Program-made: the position numbers and the translations under genes
Shown: positions 9,273 to 18,204 of the stretch, piece after piece
Numbering within the stretch: the first letter of the stretch is position 1
Layout: the number at the start of each line of letters is the position of its first letter
The notes under the pieces: generated by a model
What the model was told of the DNA's origin: nothing
The model's input: the letters and a program-made list of their open reading frames with translations, nothing else
Databases searched by the model: none
Assembly (NCBI GenBank): GCA_003427395.1
Contig: BFEA01000444.1
Span: 708,326-733,966 of the forward strand
Length of the DNA stretch: 25,641 nucleotides
Direction of reading: 5' to 3'
Origin: Chara braunii
Taxonomy: Eukaryota; Streptophyta; Charophyceae; Charales; Characeae

Positions 9273-10784
9273 TGAAGTCCTCAGTGCCGATGTAGGAACT
9301 CTGACGATGAAAGCTGCAGCTATGGCTGCAGTGCCACTGTCTCTGCCACGCAGGTAACCCTGACGAAGTAGCAGCAGCAGTAGTCCACCCACAAACCACT
9401 ATGTAGAGCCTCCTGATAGCCCAGACAATTGCAGTCACCCTCCTGGGTGAGTGCTCAGAAGAACGCCCCAGCTATGGCGAGCTCCCGCAGTCTGGCTACG
9501 GCTGTCGTCACTGACGAGGGACTTAGGATGCCGTGCCTGAAGTCAATCGTCACCTTCCTTGCTTGGCTCAACTCCGTAGTACCAACGAAGAAAATGAATT
9601 GTCAAAAGTCCTAACACTAGTGACCTAGTTCTATTAATAGACTAGCCTAGACCTAGACACGGACTGGACCGACCGGTTCCATTTCAGTTTGGGCCTCTAG
9701 GACCTCTACGTACCTGGCTGGAGGCTCTCATGCAACGGGCCTAGGCCTTAGGGCCTCCCGTCCTAGTGATAGCCCGGGCCTGCTGTTCGCAGTACAGTCT
9801 AAGGGAACTGCGGGCCGGTAATTTTCCAGAAATTACAGATATGTCCCTCACGAATTTCCCTCAGCACTGAACTCTCGGTTAGTCCCTGACACAAACAAAA
9901 TTACGAACCTAACCCTACCGCTGTTACTATACAGCCTCGCAGTCAGATCTCGGCAGGCAAAATCAGCAAGTCATTGCATCTGACTCCCCAGTCAAGCCAC
10001 ACATCATCGGCATCCCCTCTACAAGTCCATACCCAACCCTACAACAATCTCATGGAACCCCCCAACTGGTCCCCCTTCTGCTTTCTACAGAATCCCCAGT
10101 ACTATGAGAATCCTCTAAGTCTGCAAACTGTCTAGAGACGACCAGCCAGCTGGGTGTTCCTGGTCCGAACGGGTTCTACTTCTGCAGGTACACCTGTTGG
10201 TCATCATGCAGACTCGATTTCTACCTTCGATGCGGTACCCACCCTCCCTTACGATATCCTAAGGTGGACCTAGAGCCCATGGGCTTAGTGGGCCAACTAC
10301 TCCCCCTAAGTGATGAGCAACCCCAATGGGAAACCACTTGAAGCACAGTCCTTGGGACTCGTAAGATATGATTGTAAACCATCCCTTGGGAATTGTAAGT
10401 GCCTTTCGCCCTTCCTTCTACAAGGATCCTGTAACCCTCCCATACAGCACACACACACCTCTAGCAGTGTAGCCCTCAGCCTACTCAAAGTTGGGTATAG
10501 CAGACCTAGACCCCACACATAGCACGGACACCTGTATCTGTACCCTTGATGGCAGGAAACTCCATGTAGTACTCAGACCCTACCAAGAGCACCCTTCTGC
10601 AGGGTAGTCCATACGTGAGGGGATGTCTTCTTGCAGCTCTAGACATCTACACGGGGTTTAGTTCAGTCCGGTTATTTGCAATTGTTCCAACTAAGATCCG
10701 AATGGTGCCAATCATACTACGGCCTTCCCCCAAACAAAACGCATGTATGTACTATTCAACTTTCCCAGGAAAAGTCGATTCCTC
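9273..10784. other. Intergenic, nothing recognised
   Basis: About 1.5 kb with no protein-like frame, no LTR ends that pair and no RNA gene. The composition is mixed, with words such as CCTAGGCC and CCTTGGGA repeated loosely. An eroded transposon is possible, but no domain supports it. Confidence 0.55.
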
Positions 10785-10816
10785 AAAGTTGGTCCCTAAA
10801 TCCAAATAGTACGGAC

Positions 10817-10889
10817 GTATGTTGTATTCGACTAGTGCGCAAGTATGTTCTATTCCAGCAAACGAGTGTTCTATTCGAATACAACATAC
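10817..10889. repeat. 15-bp perfect inverted repeat with 43-bp spacer
   Basis: GTATGTTGTATTCGA (10817-10831) and its exact reverse complement (10875-10889). The spacer and flanks repeat TGTTCTATT-like words several times. It is part of an AT/CG-alternating repeat field that continues to about 11361. Confidence 0.85.
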
Positions 10890-11169
10890 AGGTGTTCTAT
10901 TTGAATTGCCGTCAGCAGGTGTTTTGCTCAGGGCATGAGCCGGGTTTTTGTCAGCAGTGTGCATTCACTTGCGTGGAGTTCGAACGGCCGGTCTTGGCGT
11001 GTTGTCCCATGTCGTGTCATGGCGAGTCTTGGCGGCTGATGGCAACAGCAGATCTTGGTGGCAGAGCTGCATCGACTTCGGACGGAGCTGTGGCGTGTGC
11101 GACACTTCGAATGATACATACAGCCGGTATCGCGGCCCACTGTTCGAATACTGGGCCCAGTGGCAACGA

Positions 11170-11191
11170 GGCCAGTGTTCGAACACTGGCC
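11170..11191. repeat. 22-bp perfect palindrome centred on TTCGAA
   Basis: The half-site GGCCAGTGTTC is followed directly by its reverse complement. A second, imperfect palindrome with the same centre lies at about 11136-11155. Further TTCGAA sites occur at 10874, 10979 and 11106. Confidence 0.9.
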
Positions 11192-11292
11192 CCCTTTCTT
11201 CTCGGGCCCTTGTGTTTTTCACAGGTAAGCACGTATAGTAATCTTTTTTTGGGGCCCCATTTTTTAAAGTTGGTACCCTAAATCCGCAGTGT

Positions 11293-11361
11293 AACGCACG
11301 TGCCTTGTATACGAATACAACACACCCCATGGGTTGTATTCGTAAATAATGCACGTGCGTT
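11293..11361. repeat. Large imperfect palindrome, 29-bp arms, 11-bp loop
   Basis: Left arm 11293-11321 and right arm 11333-11361. The outer 11 bp (AACGCACGTGC) and inner 11 bp (ACGAATACAAC) pair perfectly; the 7 bp between them pair only partly. It could form a hairpin or cruciform. No RNA gene family is recognised. Confidence 0.88.
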
Positions 11362-11504
11362 TTGTTCGGGGGAAGACTGCAGTAAGTTCCTGCACCTTCT
11401 GATAGAGCCTATAGACCTGGAGTATCTTCAGACAGACCCAATGGTTTTGAATACTCTGCGATCAACTCAATTGGTACCTATTTGTGCACCTTGGATCACT
11501 ACTC

Positions 11505-11728
11505 TTAAACCACCAGTACCTACAGGTATCCGCCATCCGTTTCTTTTGGGGGGGCGGTTTGAATGAATAGACCCGCACAGCGCACAGATTCGTCCGTGGC
11601 TCATTTTTTTCTTTTTGTCATTTCGAACGAATAGAGACCTGCAAGGTGCACCAATTCATCCGTGACCCGCGCAGCACTTTTTGCGTCGCGTTAATGGCCT
11701 AAGTTTGCTGCAGGTACTGGTGGTTTAA
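11505..11728. mobile_element. MITE-like candidate with 21-bp terminal inverted repeats
   Basis: TTAAACCACCAGTACCTACAG at 11505-11525 matches the reverse complement of 11708-11728 at 20 of 21 positions, bounding a 224-bp unit without coding sequence. Both ends begin with TTAA, which could be a TTAA target duplication, as made by piggyBac-type elements, or part of the terminal repeat. The interior holds a diverged internal duplication (near 11558-11600 and 11623-11670, sharing GAAYGAATAGA and ATTCRTCCGTG). A chance inverted repeat is unlikely, but only multiple copies would prove mobility. Confidence 0.55.
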
Positions 11729-11793
11729 AACCCTCCCCCCCTCCCCTTCCTCCCCCTCCTCCCCCATGGCAATGACAATCAGAAGCAACTGGG

Positions 11794-11832
11794 ATCATCG
11801 GAACACCCCATGAATCATCGGAACACCCCATG
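11794..11832 (+). repeat. Tandem duplication of a 20-bp unit
   Basis: ATCATCGGAACACCCCATGA is followed immediately by a second copy that lacks only the last A. Confidence 0.9.
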
Positions 11833-12392
11833 CACTAAGTACCCATATATCCCTCTCACAAGCCTACCCCTGGCATACAACAACCATGGACGAGGACCCT
11901 TTTGGCAGAAATAGGCTGTGTCTGTAGCCTGTATTTCAGACCAAAGACTGGTGTGCGAATGGCCATGCGCCGGTTAACGCCCGCTGGTGGCATATGCACG
12001 AAGTGCAGGTTCGAAGATTTGAACCCACACCCTCATACCACAAAGCGCATTTCCAACCGGTTCTTTTCTCCACTATTACGTTTGTGGTTTATTTGTTTAT
12101 TCACTTATTTATTTTTGTTTCTGTTAGGATACTGGTCATCTCCCAATGCAACACTCAAAAAGAGACAATGCCATTCAATTGCAACTCAAACGATTATGGT
12201 TGAAGGAGAGAATAAGACAAGGGAGGAAGAAGAATGAAGAGTAGTAGTAGAAGAAGAAGAAGATGAACACAAGTCTGAGCCAATTTCATCCCTCCCTCAT
12301 CATCTCGCCTCCATCAACTCCCCCTCACCACCTCCACCATCATCTTGTTATCAATAATAAACAACAACAGTGAATGAAAGAGCCAGAATCAA
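11833..12392. other. Intergenic, weak tRNA-like words only
   Basis: No coding frame is supported. Around 11955-12030 there are words resembling Pol III box elements on both strands, but no tRNA folds from them. The region ends in short AAT/AAC-rich sequence. Confidence 0.45.
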
Positions 12393-12649
12393 ATGTCCGA
12401 TTATTCCGCTTACTTCCAGCGTCATACACAGCCTTCCTTGACCTCCTACACCTCTTTCCCTACTTGGAATGCATCTCATCCAAGCCTAGCTCAGATGTTC
12501 GTAGGACAACGCAAAGCTCTTATGCCTCTTCCCACTACTGCTGCCAGGCTTACCCTACCATATGAAGTCCACGCACTGGTACCCCTTCCAGTGGCCTTCT
12601 AGGTGCAGTGCCAACCAAGGTGATGGAGATGCAGTCCAGCATAGCCAAG
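12393..12649 (+). pseudogene. Possible degenerate exon ending at a splice-donor-like site
   Basis: From ATG 12393 a 69-codon frame reads MSDYSAYFQRHTQPSLTSYT and onward to PYEVHALVPLPV with a balanced amino-acid make-up. At about 12593 the neighbouring -1 frame continues as GLLGAVPTKVMEMQSSIAK and runs up to AAG|GTAAGT (12647-12655), a near-consensus donor. A pyrimidine-rich stretch and CCATAG follow 71 bp downstream, as a short intron would have. I do not recognise the protein. It may be a fragment of a repeat-encoded protein or chance. Confidence 0.25.
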
Positions 12650-12655
12650 GTAAGT

Positions 12656-13477
12656 CTTCTCTTTCACTCTCCTCCTTCTTCCTCTTCTTCCTTCTTCCTG
12701 CCTCTACTTCACCTCCATAGCTTGGTGGACACCTCTACTGCATGTCGTCGGGCTATCTTGCCCTTCTCCTACCTCGCCCTGCCATAGGCAACATAGCCAG
12801 CTCTCCCACGACACCACTTGGTGCTCAACGGCCAAGCTCCCAGACCAGCAGCGTTGGTGCTAGCCAGTGAAAAAACGAGGACCAACTCACCGCTCCTCCA
12901 GATGTACTTCGGCACTGGCCTCCCTCCCCAGTGACTTCCATGCCTACCTGGTCTCGAGGCCCTACCAGTTCCTGCCCTTTTGGCGGGAAAACCTTTCCAG
13001 GCTAAAATCCTACCTACAGGGCCTGGACCTAGACTCTTATCTGACTGCAGTGAGGCCGGTACCTTCCGGACTTCTCCCTCCAGGCCTACCGAACCTTAGG
13101 GAACCACCTCGGCCTACCAAAAGTCTACCCCTTTTCCCTACATTTTTCGCCCGCTTTGGTCCTACCTACCCCTAGCCTACTGTAGCCTATTAGCCCATAG
13201 ATGATCATCCACTATGATGATGATGAACCTCTTCTGAGTGGATTGTTCGGTGGTTTGGGTTAGCAGAAACTCCCTGAGGAGTGCTGGTCTGCAACCAGCC
13301 AAAACCTGTCGTGAAACATGCGCATTATCAGGTTTACATTACGTCTGTGTGTCCCGACTATCTTTTTTTTTTGCACCCTTCCCACCCTGGATATTACCAC
13401 TCCATCCTCAGCGTGTGGTGTCTCTTTCTCCTCTTCATCCTCCAATGCGTACCAAGTCTTCCAGCTCCTCCTCCACG

Positions 13478-13479
<2 letters not shown>
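12656..13479. other. Intergenic, nothing firmly recognised
   Basis: The first 70 bp are strongly pyrimidine-rich. An open frame at 12867-13175 has no recognisable domain and a composition (Pro, Leu, Ser) that can arise from C/T-rich DNA, so I do not call it a gene. Confidence 0.5.

Positions 13480-13543
<64 letters not shown>
13480..13543 (+). repeat. (CT)n microsatellite, about 32 units
   Basis: Pure CT repeat followed by a short (AC)n and a 12-13 bp poly-A run. Confidence 0.98.
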
Positions 13544-13547
<4 letters not shown>

Positions 13548-13563
13548 CACACAAAAAAAAAAA

Positions 13564-13950
13564 AACGTCCTGCTCGTGCTCGTCTCTCATGTGCATACTT
13601 GTTCAAGATAATCCCTTTCCAGCATCCGCCTCAACATGCGCCTCAACATGCTTCTCTTCAGCTCCTCGCCGTCCATCACCGACTGCCAGAATGGCCCTAC
13701 TTGGCCATCAACCGTGCCGCTGGTGTTTCCATGGGCTCGTCCTTAGCGAAGGATGTGCCTCTTCCTAAACAATCCCACTGGAAATGCCGGATGCTGCACG
13801 TATGGACACACACACAGTCGCCAGAAAGTGGCAGAACTTAGAAAAGCAGGGAGGGAGGAATGGACTGTAAAGGAGGGAGGGAGAAAACTCGCCAAGGTCC
13901 AAACCTGGTCGGCTCAGTACTTGCCTGGTGACTCAATTGTACACACAATT
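13564..13950. other. Intergenic, nothing recognised
   Basis: No protein-like frame, RNA gene or long repeat seen. Leu/Ser-rich open frames extending from the microsatellite are spurious. Confidence 0.5.
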
Positions 13951-14078
13951 TGACTGACTGAAACAATGGATCATGCATTGATTGATTGACTTACCACACA
14001 CAAGTGCACAATCGGACTGACTGAATGAATTGTTAAACGATGGATCATGCATTAATTGATTGACTTTCCACGCACACC
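13951..14078 (+). repeat. Diverged tandem duplication, unit about 62 bp
   Basis: Two blocks share GACTGACTGAA, then ATGGATCATGCATT, ATTGATTGACTT and CCAC(A/G)CACA in order. The second copy has a short insertion. Confidence 0.8.
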
Positions 14079-14461
14079 TTCATTACTGTGAACTCTCCAG
14101 TGTCAACATCCTGCTTCTTTCAGTGTGAGTTCATCCATCCTTTTCCTGCTCTTCTTCGAGACTTCGACCACCTTAACGTCTTTGTCCACCTTGTCCTCAT
14201 TCTTCCTCCTTATTTTTATTTATGTCCTTCATGTCCTCCTCCACCAGGATCCTCCTCCCCCCATTTATCACTGAATGCCTGCTGCTCCTCTTTCCCAGTT
14301 CCCGTTGCATCCCTCCCCTGTTGGCCCTCTCTCACACCCACCCACCCACACATGCCGTTAACCCAAATCACCGACAACTGGACATAACTCCCAGAACACC
14401 CAACCATAACTCAGACTCGCTTCTTCTTTTCTTTACATCAGACCACATCACTCCAGCTTCA
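14079..14461. other. Intergenic, C/T-rich, nothing recognised
   Basis: Pyrimidine-rich on the plus strand with no credible coding frame on either strand. Confidence 0.5.
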
Positions 14462-14557
14462 CAGCCCTAAGGCTGTGCCATCCCTCCAATTTGCAGCCCT
14501 AAGGCTGCGGTTGTACTGCGCATCCCTAAGGCTGCAGTATTCACAGTCCTATGGCTG
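14462..14557. repeat. Four spaced copies of a 14-bp hairpin-forming word
   Basis: CAGCCCTAAGGCTG at 14462 and 14494 and variants at 14521 (CATCCCTAAGGCTG) and 14544 (CAGTCCTATGGCTG). The first two contain a 5-bp stem (CAGCC/GGCTG) around CTAA. Spacing is 32, 27 and 23 bp. There is no CRISPR-like spacer regularity or length. Confidence 0.8.
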
Positions 14558-14741
14558 CGGTATAGTATAGTGGGCTTCTGTCCCAAGCAGGACTCTCGCA
14601 CTGCAGCAGCTCATTTCTTTTCACAAAGGGGCATACCGCTGGAAGGCAATTGGCGCCGGCACTGCGAGGTACGTTGGCAAGCCTGCACGCTGCGTGGGTT
14701 GATGAAGGCTTTTTCTTCAAGATTGCTTGTGCAACCATAGT

Positions 14742-14742
<1 letters not shown>

Positions 14743-14791
<49 letters not shown>

Positions 14792-14792
14792 N

Positions 14793-14872
<80 letters not shown>
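14743..14872 (+). repeat. (CT)n microsatellite, about 65 units, with one N
   Basis: The longest dinucleotide tract here. The N at 14792 probably marks an assembly join or an uncertain length. Confidence 0.98.
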
Positions 14873-14875
<3 letters not shown>

Positions 14876-15226
14876 TATGCACACACAGACACATCAACCC
14901 ACTCCCACAGGATAACACAACTATCACGCCACCTCGCTGCAATGCCAAATCTCAACTCATCTCACCTGATCTCGTTTGTTTCTCCCGCCCATTACTCACA
15001 TCATTACCCTCCTGCCAACATTACCTAACACCCCACATTCGACATGTGCCTGTGATTCTTGCCTAGCCTCACACATACACACATGCTAGACCCCGGGGCC
15101 GCCCTAAGCACCTCTGTTTTCCTTCGGTGTTTTGTGTCTAAAAAGTGGATGTAAATTTATGTTTGTCCATCAAAGATATGGGAAGGGTACCCTTGTTGCA
15201 TGCAGCTTGTTGCTAGCATGGCAGTT

Positions 15227-15228
<2 letters not shown>
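14873..15228. other. Intergenic between two microsatellites
   Basis: C/A-rich sequence with no coding or RNA gene signal seen. Confidence 0.5.

Positions 15229-15285
<57 letters not shown>
15229..15285 (+). repeat. (GA)n microsatellite, about 28 units
   Basis: Pure GA tract, the opposite strand orientation to the CT tracts elsewhere in the window. Confidence 0.98.
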
Positions 15286-15287
<2 letters not shown>

Positions 15288-15550
15288 GTCAGGCGAAGGG
15301 GGAGAGCCCAGAATGCTGAGTACCCCAACTTTGGCAATTTTTAGTTCTGATCTCCGGCAAGCCAACAAAAATTCCCAAAAAAAACAGGGATGTAGTTTAG
15401 GCTCTGCTGCATGAGCGGGGGAACAAAAGAAAAATCATTTCCCCTGTGAAAAAGCATTCCGACCAAACTAAATGCATAAGTCCATCAAAGTACTTTGCGC
15501 CACCAGGCCGTCCGAATGGACCGGTCCTTCAATCTATGTGGTCAAAAGCA

Positions 15551-15670
15551 CAATGACCATACAAAACCAACAGCTGCTGGTCCCAAGTCATTGACCACCC
15601 CTCTAGACCCCAATGACCATACAAAACCAACTGGCAACAGCTGCTGGTCCCAAGTCATTGACCACCTCTA
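15551..15670 (+). repeat. Tandem duplication of a ~60-bp unit
   Basis: CAATGACCATACAAAACCAA...CAGCTGCTGGTCCCAAGTCATTGACCACC occurs at 15551 and again at 15611. The second copy carries an 8-bp insertion before CAGCTGCTGG. Otherwise nearly identical, so recent. Confidence 0.92.
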
Positions 15671-15788
15671 AAATCCAGTTCCGCCAGTTGTCGGAGCAAA
15701 AAAAAGACCAGCCTTGGGTACAGACATCGCACCCTGCTATACCACAGCCTTCAGGGCTGCGAACTATGTGGGCTCGGCTGTACAATGC

Positions 15789-15880
15789 AGGGTAGGTAGA
15801 TAATGCTATATGGGGTGCACACAGGGTAGGTATGTAATCCTGTGTGGACTGCGTGGTGCTACGTGGGTGATGCTGTATGG
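15789..15880 (+). repeat. Short diverged tandem repeat (AGGGTAGGTA...)
   Basis: AGGGTAGGTAGATAATGCTA at 15789 and AGGGTAGGTATGTAATCCTG at 15823, followed by a more eroded third copy near 15861 (TGGGTGATGCTGTATGG). Confidence 0.65.
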
Positions 15881-15988
15881 CCTGGGCTGTGGTACCCTGC
15901 ACCCTGCGCCCAGCTCGAGAGACACCGCACATCTGGGAAGCATGCCAGGGAGAAGACAAACTGAGCAAACCCAAAAACAATAATAATC

Positions 15989-16080
15989 GCTATCCCTATC
16001 CCTATCCCTATACCTATACCTTCCCTATCCCTATCCCTATACCTTCCCTATCCCTATCCCTATATTCTTTCCCTATACTC
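15989..16080 (+). repeat. CCCTAT hexamer array
   Basis: About 15 units of CCCTAT and the variants ACCTAT and TTCCCTAT. It resembles the telomeric word CCCTAAA but is not it. The array is internal and variant, so I treat it as an ordinary minisatellite. Confidence 0.9.
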
Positions 16081-16496
16081 TTAAAGCGTGACACTTCCCA
16101 CAAGAGACCCCGATCCCAGTTGGGCACAGGTCTGTTCGGGCCAAGCCTCATTTTCGCGGCGCCCGACTTTTGTTTCCAGTTTAGCGGCGAGTGTTCGAAC
16201 ATCATTTTCCACGGTTCTTTTTTTTGCGCCCGACTATCGTTTCGAGTCTGGCGGAGAGTATTCAAATATTGTTTTTCTGTGATTTTTTTTTTGAGTCTGG
16301 TGGCGACTGTTTGGACCGAGGTTGGTTCAGGCCTGTGTGAATGGAGTTTGGGCGGCGCGATTGTGCAACCATTGTGTGGAACACTCGGGCGGAAGGCTGC
16401 CGTTGGTGCGGCTTTATGACCGGGGTCTCTTTTGGCAGCGGGTTTGTGGACTGAATCTACAAGCGTGGCAGTGTAAATTTCCATGTTCTATTCTTG
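16081..16496. other. Intergenic flank of element 2
   Basis: Three loosely related blocks (CGCCCGACTTTTGTTTCCAG near 16160, CGCCCGACTATCGTTTCGAG near 16228, TTGAGTCTGGTGGCGACTG near 16291) suggest an eroded tandem repeat of about 65-70 bp. No coding sequence seen. Confidence 0.5.
16493..16496 (+). repeat. Target-site duplication, left (CTTG)
   Basis: CTTG precedes the left LTR and also follows the right LTR at 25500-25503. Ty3/gypsy elements usually make 4-6 bp duplications. It is only four bases, so chance is not excluded. Confidence 0.55.
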
Positions 16497-17538
16497 TGTG
16501 AGGATTGAGCCCTCAAAGGGGCCTTGCCATGGTGTACATGTTCTGGGCCAAGGCCCCCAGCAAGCACCGTGCCCGCCCTAAGTGAAGGCGGGCCAGCAAA
16601 TCAACGAGAGCCCTCTGTTCAAACATTTCACGAAGTGGGGTCCATACAGTTGCCGCACGCCAGTTGGTTGGAGTGCACCGAGTANCGGATCTCTGCAAAT
16701 TGCAGAAGGACCAGGGCCCATCTCAGTTGGTTAGGCCCTGGGCACATAAACGTGAGGCCGACATTGCATACTGGAAATAGACGTCGAAAATGCCAATGGG
16801 ATATCGGTCCACTATCTGAATCTGGACACAGGCCTGGATGAAAGAGGCACAACTGTACTGCGNGGGCCCCAACCGCATTNGGCCTGGGTACAGGTACTGG
16901 GGCCCAGGCGCAGGCTCAAGGGAGGCCGCCCACACGCAACACTGGCATATAGGCAGAGAGGGCGAGTGGGCAGGGATCTTGGCCATTGCGAGCAAGGCCG
17001 GCACGCTGCTGCATTTGCGAGTGTGCTGCGCTGCGCTAGGCTGGGTGAAGGCAGGCTGGCGCTAGCGGTAGAGCGCAGCCTGGGCGCAGGGCGCTGGCGG
17101 CCATAGCCGGGCTGCCTGTGGGCGCAGAGGAGGTGAAGGGCGAAGGTGGTTCTTCGGAGGTGAAGGGCGCTGTGTGGGATAACAAGGGAGAGTGAGGGTG
17201 AAGAGAGAGACGTACCTGGTGGAGAGGAGGTCGGCATTGGTGTTGACATCATCACTCGCTGGTCGTCGAGTTGTCTGGTTGCTTCCATGCTGTAGTTGTA
17301 GTGATAGGCTGTAAAGTAGGTAGGGTGCCTGGCGCCATTCAAGAGAGAGAGCTACATTGGGTTATGCTGTTGGTGTTGCCCGATTGGGCTTGGGCATTGA
17401 CTCACGATTCTTCTGTATCGTTCTCAAATGGATGGTTACTCAGTTCCATTGTGCTATGCTCTTGCTTTGACTACTTGGACTTCAGTGTGATTTTGCAATT
17501 TGGATTTCTGTGCTTCGTCCATACTCATGTTCCTTGCA
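16497..17538 (+). repeat. 5' LTR of element 2 (1,042 bp)
   Basis: It begins TGTGAGGATTGAG and ends TTCCTTGCA, with TG...CA ends. It aligns along its whole length with 24456-25499. Three Ns are present (16685, 16863, 16880). It contains CTCAGTTGGTTAG (about 16722-16734), identical to a common tRNA D-arm sequence. No clear TATA box was found. Confidence 0.95.
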
Positions 17539-17541
17539 TTT

Positions 17542-17553
17542 TGGTATCAGAGC
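17542..17553 (+). promoter_or_regulatory. Primer-binding site, initiator tRNA-Met type
   Basis: TGGTATCAGAGC lies 3 bp after the 5' LTR. It is the standard plant LTR-retrotransposon PBS, complementary to the 3' end of initiator tRNA-Met, where minus-strand DNA synthesis begins. Confidence 0.95.
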
Positions 17554-18196
17554 TGGTTCGATTCCCCGCTTACCTTGGTGCGCTGGCGTTATACAGACTT
17601 GGTGCGTTGATGATGCTTCTTCACAGTTGGTTCTTGTGACGTCAGGCCAACAATAGGCGCACGACCTGGGTAGAGAGGTGTGCGCCGGAAGGCTATGCGG
17701 CATGGGTTGCCGTGGTTACTGCGGAATGTATGACTGGTGATGAGAGCATGCTGATGTGGCATTAAGCTGAGGTGGCACTGCATTGCGTTGTGGGTGGTAC
17801 CGAGGCTACGACCGGTCATCAAATGCACACTCACCTCAATTGGTGAGAAATCTGTGGTTGGGGGCAGCTATCTCCAGGTACGTTTTTCTTTTACCTTATC
17901 TACTCTCTCAATCTCTTCTTACCGCGAGGAAGTGAGTCCAACTTGAGAGTCCTCTCTTTTGGTGAGGTGTCGTGTGCGCGCTACCTTGAGAGACGACAAT
18001 CTTCCCGAAAGCATCTGGAAGGAGAAAGGGCGGTGCCTCTGAAGGGCCCTGGTCGAAGCATTTGGGTCACGGTCACCTGCCAACCCAATGGGAGTAGGTC
18101 ACACATGCGATGGCTGCTTGTCCATTTTGGCACTTTGTTGCGCTATAGAAGTCGTGCCGGGTGTGCCAGCCCATAAGAGACGCTTACCAGACCATC

Positions 18197-18204
18197 TATA
18201 AATA
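18197..18204 (+). promoter_or_regulatory. TATAAATA box in the leader of element 2
   Basis: A perfect TATA-box word about 640 bp upstream of gag, in GC-balanced surroundings. It could be an internal promoter or chance; no obvious TATA box was found in the LTR itself. Confidence 0.3.

Noticed and set aside
9178-9438. Minus-strand frame with hydrophobic stretch (86 codons)
   Set aside because: It spans the 33-bp tandem duplication, has no recognisable domain, and its hydrophobicity follows from repeated GGTGGTTGG.
11955-12030. Possible tRNA or tRNA-derived SINE head (B-box-like GGTTCGAA on plus and GGTTCAAATCT on minus; ATGGCC near 11961)
   Set aside because: T-stem and acceptor stem do not pair on either strand and no proper A-box spacing is present. 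Too weak to annotate.
12867-13175. 102-codon plus-strand frame
   Set aside because: Pro/Leu/Ser-rich from C/T-rich DNA, no domain, no splice or promoter context.
14462-14557. CRISPR array
   Set aside because: The repeats are only 14 bp and imperfect, with spacers of about 9-18 bp in a eukaryotic repeat region.
15989-16080. Interstitial telomere
   Set aside because: The unit is CCCTAT with variants, not CCCTAAA or another known plant/algal telomere word.
17542-17570. tRNA T-arm after the PBS
   Set aside because: The loop word is perfect but the flanking bases cannot form the 5-bp T-stem, and there is no D-arm upstream within tRNA distance.
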